64,000 bases of DNA, from NCBI RefSeq assembly GCF_019236475.1, contig NZ_JAFAIX010000004.1, forward strand, positions 1 to 64,000, given 5' to 3'. A program made the translations under genes and the position numbers. Shown in pieces: positions 36,398 to 44,801 of the stretch (within the stretch, counting starts at the first letter, position 1; each line of letters opens with the position of its first letter). Source of the stretch: Chitinophaga sp. (GTDB lineage: Bacteria > Bacteroidota > Bacteroidia > Chitinophagales > Chitinophagaceae). The notes beneath the pieces were generated by a model. The model had not been told where the DNA came from and ran no database searches. It worked only from the letters and a program-made list of their open reading frames with translations.

Positions 36398-36940
36398 ATG
36401 ACAACAACAAAATTTAAAGTACCTGAAAGGGAAGATGTATCTCCGAACAATCAGGTTATTTTTGATAACCTAAAAAAAGCGTTAGGGTTTGTTCCTAACC
36501 TTTACGCCACTATAGCATACAGTGATACCGGTCTGGAAAATTATTTGAACTTTCAAAATGGGAAGACTTCCTTAAGCAAGAAGGAAAAAGAAGCGATTAA
36601 CCTTGTGGTGAGCCAGATAAACAATTGCGAGTATTGTTTATCGGCACATACGTTATTAGGGAAAATGAATGGCTTTACTGAAGAACAGACTATTGAATTA
36701 AGAAAAGGTAGTGCTTCGTTTGACAGTAAATTAGACGCATTGGTAAAGTTTACAAATGAGGCTACCGTTAATAAAGGAAAAGTAAGCGAGCCAACCTTGG
36801 CTAATTTCTTCAAAGCTGGATATGGAGAAGCAAGCATTATTGATGTACATATTGCTATTGCTGAAAAGGTAGTGATGAATTACATTCACAATCTTACGCA
36901 AATTCCCATTGACTTTCCTTTGGCTAAACCCTTAAATTAA
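36398..36940 (+). CDS. AhpD-like carboxymuconolactone decarboxylase family protein
   Basis: A 180-residue protein, start at 36398 (MTTTKFKVPE). The AhpD-type motif ExxxxxCxYCxxxH is present as NNCEYCLSAH (Cys77, Cys80, His84), typical of peroxidase-like or thiol-redox members of the family. It is helical throughout and likely forms oligomers in the cytoplasm. A DUF1348 gene follows by 57 bases and an AraC gene after that, an arrangement that suggests a small stress-response group. The upstream codons back to 36266 are in frame but lack any recognisable coding signal. Confidence 0.87.
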   Translation: MTTTKFKVPEREDVSPNNQVIFDNLKKALGFVPNLYATIAYSDTGLENYLNFQNGKTSLSKKEKEAINLVVSQINNCEYCLSAHTLLGKMNGFTEEQTIELRKGSASFDSKLDALVKFTNEATVNKGKVSEPTLANFFKAGYGEASIIDVHIAIAEKVVMNYIHNLTQIPIDFPLAKPLN

Positions 36941-36997
36941 ATGATATGTTCAAAGCTGCAGGTGTTGCGCTTGTAGCTTTGTTTTAAAAAAATATAT

Positions 36998-37411
36998 ATG
37001 GAAAATCAACGTCCTCCTCTGCCGCCATTCACACTGGAAACGGCATTACAAAAAGTACAATTAGCAGAAGATGCATGGAATACAAAGAATCCTGAAATCG
37101 TAAGCCTTGCTTATACAGCAGATACGGAGTGGCGAAACCGTACAGCGTTTATCCATGGACGTGAAGAGGTGAAGGCTTTTTTGAAACAAAAGTGGGAGAA
37201 AGAACTGGATTATAAATTAAAAAAAGAACTTTGGGGATTTCGGGAAAATCGTATGGCTGTGGCATTTCAGTACGAGTGGCATGATCATACAGGGCAATGG
37301 TATAGAAGTTATGGAAATGAGCTATGGGAATTTGATGAAAACGGTTTGATGCGTAAACGTTTTGCGAGCATTAATGATTTAGCGATTAAAGAGGCGGAGA
37401 GAAGAATATGA
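36998..37411 (+). CDS. DUF1348 (NTF2-like) protein
   Basis: A 137-residue NTF2-fold protein of the DUF1348 group. Recognisable parts are [41 protein letters not shown] and [16 protein letters not shown], which cover almost the whole family profile. NTF2-like folds hold a deep pocket for small ligands, but this group has no settled reaction. It follows the AhpD-like gene on the same strand and may share its transcript. Confidence 0.85.
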   Translation: MENQRPPLPPFTLETALQKVQLAEDAWNTKNPEIVSLAYTADTEWRNRTAFIHGREEVKAFLKQKWEKELDYKLKKELWGFRENRMAVAFQYEWHDHTGQWYRSYGNELWEFDENGLMRKRFASINDLAIKEAERRI

Positions 37412-37555
37412 ATTCCAAGACCACTTTTTATTAATTTTGTGCATCGTATGTGATGAGAGATAAAAAGTTAAAAGCAATGAATACCGCAATTCACTTAAAA
37501 GTGGAATTAATGTAACAAGTTTTTCATTATATTTAATTTAATGCTCAAAGAATAA

Positions 37556-38437
37556 ATGCGGAATACAAGTAACCATACATTAATAAACCCACAGAATGGC
37601 AACTTGGCTTTTAAAGTCTTTGATTTTGAAAGTAACGAACATTTTGACCATATCCAACGAAATAATTATTATTCTTTAATTATTGTAAGGAAAGGTACTG
37701 GGACGGTAAAGGCGGATTTTACAAGTTATGCATTCCAAGAAAAATCCGTCTTTGCATTTTCTCCCTATCAACCGTTTATGTTTACGGTAAGTGGTGAGTT
37801 TATTGGAGTTGCAATATATTTTCATCCGGATTTTTTTTGTATTCATAAACATCAAAAAGAAGTTGCTTGCAACGGAGTTTTATTTAACAACATATACCAT
37901 CCTCCTTTTATAACATTAAGTTTAAAACAAGAACAACAACTTGATTTGATGATTGCGCAACTCAAAGATGAAATTCGGAACGTTGCTTTGGCGCAATATG
38001 AATTACTTGTATCACAGTTGAAAATTCTATTGATTCAATTGTCAAGAGCAAAAGTAGACCAACAACCGCAGGTGGCTATTGATATTGCCGAGAACGATCA
38101 GCCTTTTATTTTACAAAATCTTAAAGAAGCAATTGAAAATAATTTTAAAACCAAGCATACTGCAAGTGATTATGCAGATTTACTGCATATTTCAGCAAAG
38201 GCATTAGCAAGAATAGCAAAGACGCACTTTAACAAGACACTTACAGAATTGATCTCGGAACGAATTATAATTGAAGCAAAACGGGAACTGTATCTTACAT
38301 CAAAAACAATAAAGGAAATAGCTTATGAATTAGGCTATGAAGATGAATATTATTTTAGCCGTTTTTTTAAAACTAATACCGATGTTTCTCCGCAGCTATA
38401 TCGCGAAACTGTTGGTTTTGCAGCAGCAGAAAGGTGA
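37556..38437 (+). CDS. AraC-family transcriptional regulator
   Basis: A 293-residue regulator with an N-terminal cupin-like ligand domain (about 15-150; YSLIIVRKGTGTVKADF, FSPYQPFM) and two C-terminal HTH units: HTASDYADLLHISAKALARIAKTHFNKTLTELI and KTIKEIAYELGYEDEYYFSRFFKTNTDVSPQLYR. The last segment is the AraC signature. The gene is clearly more AT-rich than the flanking core genes. It may control the AhpD-like and DUF1348 genes just upstream or the hydrolase downstream; no operator was identified. Confidence 0.9.
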   Translation: MRNTSNHTLINPQNGNLAFKVFDFESNEHFDHIQRNNYYSLIIVRKGTGTVKADFTSYAFQEKSVFAFSPYQPFMFTVSGEFIGVAIYFHPDFFCIHKHQKEVACNGVLFNNIYHPPFITLSLKQEQQLDLMIAQLKDEIRNVALAQYELLVSQLKILLIQLSRAKVDQQPQVAIDIAENDQPFILQNLKEAIENNFKTKHTASDYADLLHISAKALARIAKTHFNKTLTELISERIIIEAKRELYLTSKTIKEIAYELGYEDEYYFSRFFKTNTDVSPQLYRETVGFAAAER

Positions 38438-38483
38438 AATTGTTTACAGTTGTATAGCATAAAACTGATTAGGGAAGACAAAG

Positions 38484-38516
38484 AAAGCTCAGGACTGGTT
38501 CGCAGATCTGAGCTTT
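38484..38516 (+). terminator. terminator after the AraC gene
   Basis: A 9-base stem (AAAGCTCAG / CTGAGCTTT) ending in T6. Confidence 0.75.
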
Positions 38517-38719
38517 TTTAATGGAACAATTTCCTTGAACAAACCGTTTAATAGATTGCTGACGTATATATGAAGGTAATTAAGTGATCATTAAAGGATT
38601 TTACTTAACCACATTAGAATAGAATTTTAGAAAAGGTTACTAATCAGTTGGATAAGAGGATTTGCCCCGGATACATATGTCTTTTTTTTACAATGAAAAT
38701 AACGGAAAACTAAAAGAAA

Positions 38720-39493
38720 ATGTACAATCAAGTTGCATCAAAAACAATAGTTTTCGCTCACGGGTTATTTGTAACGGCTAAATGCTGGGATGGTTGGGTA
38801 AAGTTTTTTGAATCGAAGGGTTATACCTGCTATGCTCCCTCCAACCCTTACCATGAGGGGACGGTGAAAGAGATGTGGGAGCACACGCCAGCAGAATTGG
38901 GCAATGTAACTTTTAAAGATGTGGTAGAGAAGCTGGCGTCCTTCATTGACACATTACCGGAAAAGCCTATTGTCATTGGTCATTCCTTAGGTGGACTCTC
39001 CGTTCAAAAACTGGTAGCAATGGATAAGGCATCTGCCGGTATTTGTATAGATGGCGCCGCTCCAGCAGGAATACTACCTACACAATGGAGCTTTTTAAAA
39101 GCCAACTTACCTGTATTAAATCCGCTAAAAGGTAATTCGGTTTTCCGTCCATCGAAAAATTGGTTCTATTATGCTTTTGGCAACAATCTGCCCAGGGAAG
39201 AATCTGATAGGGCCTTTGATGAGTTTGCGGTACCAGAAAGCAGAAATATACCCAGAAGTACTACCGGTAAGTTTGCAAAAATAGATTTTAATAAACCACA
39301 TGTTCCTTTACTTTTTATTGCTGGAGAAAAAGACCACATCATTCCCCATGGCCTCAATGAAAAGAATTTTAAGGCTTATAAAGACGCGAACAGCGTGAAG
39401 GGTTTTAAAATATTTGAAAACAGAGGGCATTTTATTTGTGGCGATAGAAACTGGAAAGAAGTAGCTGACTATATTTACAATTGGATAAAATAA
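38720..39493 (+). CDS. cytoplasmic alpha/beta hydrolase
   Basis: A 257-residue alpha/beta hydrolase without signal peptide. It has VFAHGLFVTAKCWDGW (oxyanion loop), nucleophile elbow GHSLGG, acid region FIAGEKDHIIP and late histidine GHFICGDRNWKEVADY. The pattern resembles esterase and lactonase-type members, but the substrate is not identifiable. A second AraC gene starts 57 bases downstream in the same direction, and a DHFR-like gene after it, so this may be one regulated unit. Confidence 0.85.
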   Translation: MYNQVASKTIVFAHGLFVTAKCWDGWVKFFESKGYTCYAPSNPYHEGTVKEMWEHTPAELGNVTFKDVVEKLASFIDTLPEKPIVIGHSLGGLSVQKLVAMDKASAGICIDGAAPAGILPTQWSFLKANLPVLNPLKGNSVFRPSKNWFYYAFGNNLPREESDRAFDEFAVPESRNIPRSTTGKFAKIDFNKPHVPLLFIAGEKDHIIPHGLNEKNFKAYKDANSVKGFKIFENRGHFICGDRNWKEVADYIYNWIK

Positions 39494-39550
39494 CATTCAT
39501 AAAATTGATCGGCATCATTCAGATGATAAATAGCCAATTAAGTTGTAGTA

Positions 39551-40285
39551 ATGGAGTATAATGAAGTGAAACCTTGCCAGGAATTGGCGGCCTATATCCA
39601 TTCTTTTTGGGAATTGAAAGGCGATGAAAGCGATGAACAATGGGAACGAATATTTCCAGATGGGTGTCCGGGAATAGTTATTAATTTAGGGGGACCTGTT
39701 AAAACGGATAATGGTTTAACGACTATGGATTATGGTAAAACATACGTAGTAGGAGCAATGACTTCTTTTAAGGAAAGTTTTGTAGATGCCAGTGCACATC
39801 TATTAGGAGTATGTTTGAAGCCATCTGTATTCTCGTCTCTTTACAACTATGCATCACAACATGAAATAACGAATCAAACTGTTGAATTTGATTTATCCCA
39901 ATCATTTGAAATGGGAAAGTTAAACAAGGAGCCCTACGCTTATTTCAATAGTTATTTTTTGGATAAGAGAAGTAGTGTCAATCCAGTTCTACAGGCTGTC
40001 CTTAGCGATATTCATGTCTCCAAAGGAAATGTACGCATCTTTGAAATTGCTAAAAGAAATTTTTTAACGGTCAGGCAGTTAGAGCGGATGTTTAAAACCC
40101 ATATTGGCTTGACTCCGAAGGAATATGTTAATATAATTCGCTTCCAGTCGGCACTTGCTATGATGAACAATTTAGGTCAGCAAAAAAAGTTATCTGATAT
40201 AGCTTTTGAATGTGGCTTTTATGATCAGGCGCATCTTACCAACGAAATAAAACGACATACAGGTCTAACTCCTGGTCAGTTGTAA
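39551..40285 (+). CDS. AraC-family regulator with DUF6597-like N-terminus
   Basis: A 244-residue regulator. The N-terminal half (CQELAAYIHSFWELKGDES, RIFPDGCPGIVINLG, LLGVCLKPSVFSSLY) matches the sensory region common to short AraC proteins of this group. The C-terminal HTH pair is NVRIFEIAKRNFLTVRQLERMFKTHIGLTPKEYVNIIRFQSAL and KLSDIAFECGFYDQAHLTNEIKRHTGLTPGQ. It lies between the alpha/beta hydrolase and the DHFR-like gene and may regulate either. The effector is unknown. Confidence 0.9.
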   Translation: MEYNEVKPCQELAAYIHSFWELKGDESDEQWERIFPDGCPGIVINLGGPVKTDNGLTTMDYGKTYVVGAMTSFKESFVDASAHLLGVCLKPSVFSSLYNYASQHEITNQTVEFDLSQSFEMGKLNKEPYAYFNSYFLDKRSSVNPVLQAVLSDIHVSKGNVRIFEIAKRNFLTVRQLERMFKTHIGLTPKEYVNIIRFQSALAMMNNLGQQKKLSDIAFECGFYDQAHLTNEIKRHTGLTPGQL

Positions 40286-40349
40286 TTTTGTCGTATTTTT
40301 CCAAAGTATAACATAGGGCAGTTTTTATTTTTGCTTAAAATTATATTGT

Positions 40350-40895
40350 ATGAAGAAAATAATTTTGAACATAGCTGTTACTTTGGATGGATTTATTGAA
40401 GGCCCAAATGGAGAGGTAGATTGGTGCATCATGGATGATGATATGGATTTTGGAGGATTCTTATCCAGTATTGATACTATCTTATATGGAAGGGTAAGTT
40501 ATGATGCCTGGGGGAATTTTCAGCCAGATGCCGCTGCTGGTCTGGCAGAAAAAGAAATGTGGCAAGGCATCCATTCAAAGCAAAAATTTGTTTTTTCCCG
40601 TCAAAATAGGGGGGATGACAATGCTACCTTCATTCATTCCGATATCGTTAACCGAGTTGCTGCCATCAAAGCGCAAGGAGGCAAAGATATATGGCTATAT
40701 GGTGGAGCAAACCTCATTAAGACATTTATCCATGCAGGACTTATAGATGTATATAAGGTATACGTACATCCGGTAGTGTTGGGAGAAGGTAAGCCATTGT
40801 TTGAAGATGTAAAAGAGCGAATAGGTTTAAAGCTGACCGACACCAAGGCTTTTAAATCAGGTGTGGTGGAACTCATCTATGTACCTGGAAAATAA
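40350..40895 (+). CDS. dihydrofolate reductase-family (RibD C-terminal) protein
   Basis: A 181-residue protein of the DHFR/RibD C-terminal superfamily: NIAVTLDGFIEGPNGEVDW at the start, ILYGRVSYDAW, a nucleotide-binding KDIWLYGGANLIKTF and the strand YKVYVHPVVLGEGKPLF. It is probably an NAD(P)H-dependent reductase of the YyaP/YwjB kind rather than the folate enzyme, since the folate-pocket residues are not clear. It follows the AraC gene by 64 bases. Confidence 0.87.
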   Translation: MKKIILNIAVTLDGFIEGPNGEVDWCIMDDDMDFGGFLSSIDTILYGRVSYDAWGNFQPDAAAGLAEKEMWQGIHSKQKFVFSRQNRGDDNATFIHSDIVNRVAAIKAQGGKDIWLYGGANLIKTFIHAGLIDVYKVYVHPVVLGEGKPLFEDVKERIGLKLTDTKAFKSGVVELIYVPGK

Positions 40896-40989
40896 GTTAA
40901 GAGGCAGTCTTCCAGGAGGCCGATCATTTAAAAAAAACTGGGTAAATGCCATTTAATTGTTATATTTAATTATCAAAAAAATATCCAAT

Positions 40990-41229
40990 ATGTTATGGAC
41001 TTTACTCATCGGCGGCATTGCAGGCTGGCTCGCCGGTAAATTAATGCGAGGAGAAGGATTTGGAGTGCTGATAGATATCCTAGTTGGTGTTGTGGGTGGC
41101 TGGCTGGGAGGCTGGTTATTCGGCAAACTGGGTATTCACATGGGGAATGGCCTGATTGGTTCCCTGATAGTAGCCTTGGTAGGCTCGGTGATCCTTATCT
41201 GGTTGCTACGCCTTATCAAAGGGAAGTAA
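40990..41229 (+). CDS. GlsB/YeaQ/YmgE-family stress membrane protein
   Basis: A 79-residue membrane protein, start at 40990 (MLWTLLIGGIAGWLAGKLM). Three hydrophobic segments with many glycines (GWLAGKLMRG, VGVVGGWLGGWLFGKLG, NGLIGSLIVALVGSVILIWLLRLI) are the family pattern. Relatives are induced by acid or general stress and are thought to act in the inner membrane; their exact role is unknown. It is transcribed alone. Confidence 0.88.
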   Translation: MLWTLLIGGIAGWLAGKLMRGEGFGVLIDILVGVVGGWLGGWLFGKLGIHMGNGLIGSLIVALVGSVILIWLLRLIKGK

Positions 41230-41257
41230 CAGGTTGGAGTCGAGGGAAATGTTTTTA

Positions 41258-41292
41258 CACGGCGTTGGGATTTAATAAATCACAGCGCCGTG
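41258..41292. terminator. bidirectional terminator
   Basis: Outer stem CACGGCG / CGCCGTG with an inner GGATTTA / TAAATC pairing, between the YeaQ-like gene and the convergent SnoaL-like gene. Confidence 0.7.
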
Positions 41293-41296
41293 CTTC

Positions 41297-41749
41297 TTAT
41301 TTGGATTCGTTTAGTTTTTGCATTTTTTGTGTTGCCAATGCCGGCAGCTCCGTGTTCCCGCTTTGCTGCGTGAAATTAAATTTTTGCCCTGTAATCAGCC
41401 AGGAACCATTTATCAACTTCAGATTGGTATGATAAGTACCTTCCACCGTCCAAATTTCTTGATTAATAAAATGATCTGCTTTTCCGGCGTAATCGGCGGT
41501 TGCTAGATCACCATCTATCGTAACTGAAAAATTAGATAGCTGGTGGTGCGTGCTATCGAAGCCAGGCAAGAAGGCAGCCCATGCATTAGTAATATCGTTT
41601 GGCGTGAGGGAAATGGCCGGGTTGCCGGTCATAGAGGAGTAATCAAGTGTTATCGTATCATTCATTACGGCTTTCACTTTTTCCCAATCTCGTGCATCGG
41701 CCCCTGAAAAAAGGTTTTTTATCTGTTGGATTATGTTATTCTCCATCAT
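41297..41749 (-). CDS. SnoaL-like NTF2-fold protein
   Basis: A 150-residue NTF2-like protein: IKNLFSGADARDWEKVKAVMNDTITLDYSS, a central NDITNAWAAFLPGFDSTHHQLSNF and VEGTYHTNLKLINGSWLITGQKF fit the SnoaL-like polyketide-cyclase-type profile. The His pair in THHQLSN lines the pocket in related proteins. No catalytic role is proven for this group. It is transcribed leftwards, separated from the upstream MBL gene by a terminator. Confidence 0.82.
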   Translation of the reverse strand: MMENNIIQQIKNLFSGADARDWEKVKAVMNDTITLDYSSMTGNPAISLTPNDITNAWAAFLPGFDSTHHQLSNFSVTIDGDLATADYAGKADHFINQEIWTVEGTYHTNLKLINGSWLITGQKFNFTQQSGNTELPALATQKMQKLNESK

Positions 41750-41797
41750 TTTTTAAAGTTGTTATTATGTAATATACCAACTTTCCAGACACAACTA

Positions 41798-41833
41798 AAA
41801 AAGCCTTCCATTCATAAGAGTGGAAGGCTTTTT
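41798..41833 (-). terminator. MBL-hydrolase terminator
   Basis: A perfect 13-base stem AAAAAGCCTTCCA / TGGAAGGCTTTTT, 18 bases after the MBL gene stop on the minus strand. Confidence 0.8.
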
Positions 41834-41850
41834 AGTGTCAATGTGCTGTA

Positions 41851-42720
41851 TTATAAGGACACTACTTTTCCTGCTGGCACAATTCTTAATCTCTTCGCAT
41901 AAGTGGTGGTATCCAATGTTTGCTGCAATTTAGCAATAGGCTCTATGTACATGGAGAAAGTGGAATGATGTACGGGTGCAATCACATCAGGATGCAGGGT
42001 TTCTATTATCTTCAAACAATCCTGTGCATTCAATCCACGGCGCCCAATAGGGCCATCTGAACCTACAGCACCCATATCGGGGATAAACAGATTGATCTTT
42101 CCGTAACGAGTATAGTGCTGCATGTCATCAAACCAAACGGTATCGCCGGTCCAATATACCCGATATACCTGGCCGTTTACCGTATACTCGATGATGTAAC
42201 CATTTCCTTTACCCAGCTCCGTTTTTAATGGATCATCTTTGGCATGCATCGCTTCTACCGCAATGATTCGAAGGGATTCATTTCCTTTTTTAAATTCGGT
42301 AGTATCGCCCCAATTGAGTCCTGTAAGATGCATAAAGCCCCAGTCTTTTAAAGTAGAGGTCTTGGCCCCCGGAGCTACCACTTGCAGGTGTTTATTCAAG
42401 GTATTCCTTGCTTCCCGGTCAAAGTGATCCGCATGTGGATGGCTTACCAGGAGGATGTCTATATGGGAAGTATCGAATGTCGCTGGTGCAATATAGCGCT
42501 GAATATATGCGTTGGCCACTCCGGTAGAAGGATGCTTTTTAATCATAAATGCGGAATCGCCTTTCGGGCTAAACATAGGATCTGTCAGTATTTTAAAGCT
42601 ACCCAGTTGTAATACATAAGTAGGCCCGCCTATCCATTGAAATGTTTTTTTATGTTGGGATTTTACTGATCCTGCGAGGAGGATGCCAAGGATAAACAAG
42701 TAGATTTTTAAGGATTTCAT
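41851..42720 (-). CDS. secreted MBL-fold metallohydrolase (UlaG-like)
   Basis: A 289-residue exported enzyme with signal peptide (MKSLKIYLFILGILLAGSVKSQ). The zinc motif HxHxDH is HPHADHFD, followed by AVEAMHAKD, the YWTGDTVWFDD aspartate and the C-terminal PVHHSTFSM histidine. The pattern resembles the UlaG/NAPE-PLD group, which cleaves phosphodiesters or lactones. It begins with a TWIGGPTYVLQLGSFKILTDPMFSP-like segment, also typical of that group. Substrate unknown; monocistronic. Confidence 0.87.
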   Translation of the reverse strand: MKSLKIYLFILGILLAGSVKSQHKKTFQWIGGPTYVLQLGSFKILTDPMFSPKGDSAFMIKKHPSTGVANAYIQRYIAPATFDTSHIDILLVSHPHADHFDREARNTLNKHLQVVAPGAKTSTLKDWGFMHLTGLNWGDTTEFKKGNESLRIIAVEAMHAKDDPLKTELGKGNGYIIEYTVNGQVYRVYWTGDTVWFDDMQHYTRYGKINLFIPDMGAVGSDGPIGRRGLNAQDCLKIIETLHPDVIAPVHHSTFSMYIEPIAKLQQTLDTTTYAKRLRIVPAGKVVSL

Positions 42721-42860
42721 CTTATAGTGCTTTTATTGTTTTGTCGATTTGACAGAACAAAGCTATTGCACTTCCGACATGGAGACCATGGACAAACATG
42801 GCTAATGCATGGATAAATCGGTTCGAGGGTTTTCTCTTCACGTAACCATGAAGCAACTAT

Positions 42861-42941
42861 ATCAAGAAACCAGCAGTGAGGTTACGGCTGGTTCCTTGAT
42901 CTTTTCCTCGTCCCTGCCCGCCTGGCAGGGACGAGGAAAAG
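42861..42941. repeat. two adjacent hairpins, one REP-like
   Basis: Hairpin 1 pairs 42861-42874 with 42887-42900 (13 of 14). Hairpin 2 has a perfect 18-base stem (42901-42918 and 42924-42941). Its 23-base core at 42910-42932 nearly repeats the one at 23853-23875. The second hairpin may end the leftward hydrolase transcript, though no T run follows. Confidence 0.65.
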
Positions 42942-42960
42942 AGTGTTTTGCTAAGGTTGA

Positions 42961-43803
42961 TTATTTCACCCGGTTATTCACCCAATCTAAAATATCATTC
43001 ATCACAATTTCTTTGTCAATGTCGTTGAGTAAATCATGGTAATGGCCTTCGTAAAACTTAAGCGTTTTATCTACGGATGTTGCATTGTCGTGGAAGTATT
43101 GGCTGCCACTTGGTTTGGTAGCTTTATCAGCGGTTCCGTGAAGTATAAGTAATGGCAGTTTAATAGTCGGAATTTCTGCTTTTAATCTTTCATCAGCCAG
43201 CGCCAATTGTTGTACTGTTTTCGTAGGTTGTACTTCGTGGGCGATGAGTGGGTCGTTGTTCATAAAATCGACCACCTCTTTATTCCGTGAGAAATCTTCA
43301 TTTTTCAATTTCAACACGTGCGCATGTGGAAAGACATAACTGAGTCCTTTCAAAACCGCCACTGCGAAATCGGGCGCTGGCACCTGAAAAGCAAAACTCT
43401 CACAAATGAATCCATTCAGTTTTTGCTGATGGTCCAATGCATAGATAGTGGAGAACACCCCACCGGCGCTGTGCCCTAACAGAAAGGTAGGTAACCCTGG
43501 ATGTGAGGATTGTGCTATATCCACCAATTTGTCGATATCAGCAGCAAAGGCATTATAGTCTGCAATATAATAGCGTTCTCCGTCGGATTTTCCTCTACCG
43601 GGGAAATCTAATGCATACACTTCAAAACCTTGCGTAGTTAATTGTTCTGCTGCCCACTGATAGTAGCCGCTATGTGAATTGAAACCATGGGCTATTACCA
43701 TGAGTCCCTTTGCTGGGGCGTCTGATTTCCAATTACGATGGAATACATTCAGACCGTCTTTACCGAGGAAAGTACTTGTTTGGGATTGATTGGAGGCTTG
43801 CAT
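42961..43803 (-). CDS. alpha/beta hydrolase (monoacylglycerol lipase-like)
   Basis: A 280-residue cytoplasmic hydrolase of the serine aminopeptidase S33 / monoglyceride-lipase type: VIAHGFNSHSGYYQWAAEQL, the cap-containing LDFPGRGKSDGERYYI, nucleophile elbow GHSAGG, acid in LILHGTADKAT and histidine in YEGHYHDLLND. These features match bacterial monoacylglycerol lipases and lysophospholipases. It has no signal peptide. A 310-base AT-rich gap separates it from the rloAB operon upstream on the same strand. Confidence 0.88.
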   Translation of the reverse strand: MQASNQSQTSTFLGKDGLNVFHRNWKSDAPAKGLMVIAHGFNSHSGYYQWAAEQLTTQGFEVYALDFPGRGKSDGERYYIADYNAFAADIDKLVDIAQSSHPGLPTFLLGHSAGGVFSTIYALDHQQKLNGFICESFAFQVPAPDFAVAVLKGLSYVFPHAHVLKLKNEDFSRNKEVVDFMNNDPLIAHEVQPTKTVQQLALADERLKAEIPTIKLPLLILHGTADKATKPSGSQYFHDNATSVDKTLKFYEGHYHDLLNDIDKEIVMNDILDWVNNRVK

Positions 43804-44113
43804 ATTTGTTGATTATTATTAGTGTATTTATAATCGTGTAAGCGGAAATTAGCCAGTCTCAAAGCCTTATGCTGATTGTGTTATGCATTGATATTAAAAT
43901 CCAATGGGTGAGGTGCTCCTTCTCAGCCGTTAAAGTCTTGAACCCAAGGCGTTTAAAATCAAACGTTATTAAGGGAATTGGGGGATTAGCATATCAATTT
44001 ACAAAAAAATGCTCATTTTTATAGGCTTGGTCATGGAGGGAGTAAAATTTAATATGGTCATTAAAAAGCCTCTTCCAATAAGGAAAGGGAAGTTAATACG
44101 GAATAGAGGTATT
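43804..44113. other. AT-rich gap without a visible gene
   Basis: This 310-base stretch between the hydrolase start and the rloB stop holds no ORF with a coding signal, no strong hairpin and no tRNA-like sequence. It marks the edge of the AT-rich defence segment. Confidence 0.5.
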
Positions 44114-44801
44114 TTATCTCCTTAAGTTATTATTCAATTCAACCACTAATGCATAGACTAAAGTAACAGGATTCTGCTGATGATAGGGGAGATCCTTTTG
44201 GTCGATATGTAATTTTATGGCCCTTTCAATTGCTTTCTTTTGGCAGGAATTAGTGTCATTTGCAAGCAGTTGATATGTTTTCAAGCAAAAGTCATACTTC
44301 TTGCCATCCCTCGTGTAATTCAAATTGAATTTTTTACTCAGTTCTTCATAGTAAAATGTACGAAGTTGTTGGGCTTCAGAATGTGTATAATGTAAATAAA
44401 ACCAAATCTCAAATGCATCATTTGAATAGGCTACTTTATACTTGAGTAATTTAGCTTTTTGGATGGCATTGTCAAAATCTGAAAATTCATCTTTTCCTCT
44501 TTGGACATCCATATCAAATACACACCAAACTTCGTCATAAGTTTCATGGGAGTTTTGAAGTATATCCTGCGTTGTCTCTACTAATTTTAGCTTCGATTGT
44601 CCTTCCAGATTGATAACTTTAACCCTTGCTCCCAATACAGGAAATGATTTAAAGTACAGTTCCTCTGTTTGTCCCTCACAAGTAATCAGAAAAGTCTTAT
44701 TTAAAGGAATTGTGGCTATACGATAATCACTGGGTTGGGCCCTTTCTATTCCATGCTTTATCCTTATCCGTTACCTTAATAGCTCTTGTACTCTTAGGCA
44801 T
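44114..44801 (-). pseudogene. rloB: rloB-like nuclease subunit, frameshifted near the start
   Basis: The ATG at 44801 overlaps the rloA stop (ATGCCTAA), giving MPKSTRAIKVTDKDKAWNRKG, but the frame ends at TGA after 24 codons. One extra base in the GGGCCC run (44737-44742) explains this: with one G removed the frame joins to RIATIPLNKTFLITCEGQTEELYF and runs to the stop at 44114, about 228 residues in all. The CEGxTE motif and VWCVFDMDVQRG (DxD) are Toprim-like metal-binding motifs of RloB/AbiLii proteins. Without the repair, translation could only begin internally, for example MGARVKV at 44635, losing the CEG motif. The gene may be inactive, or the base may be a sequencing error. Confidence 0.75.

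Noticed and set aside
36210-36401. 63-residue hydrophobic ORF before the AhpD-like gene
   Set aside because: It overlaps the likely leader of the AhpD-like gene, has no start context or recognisable family, and its codon use is unlike the neighbours.
44737-44748. A_AAG_GGC slippery heptamer in rloB suggesting programmed -1 frameshifting
   Set aside because: The heptamer is in the correct phase, but a -1 slip leads to a TAG a few codons later. The restoring change is +1 (loss of one base), so programmed -1 shifting does not explain the gene.
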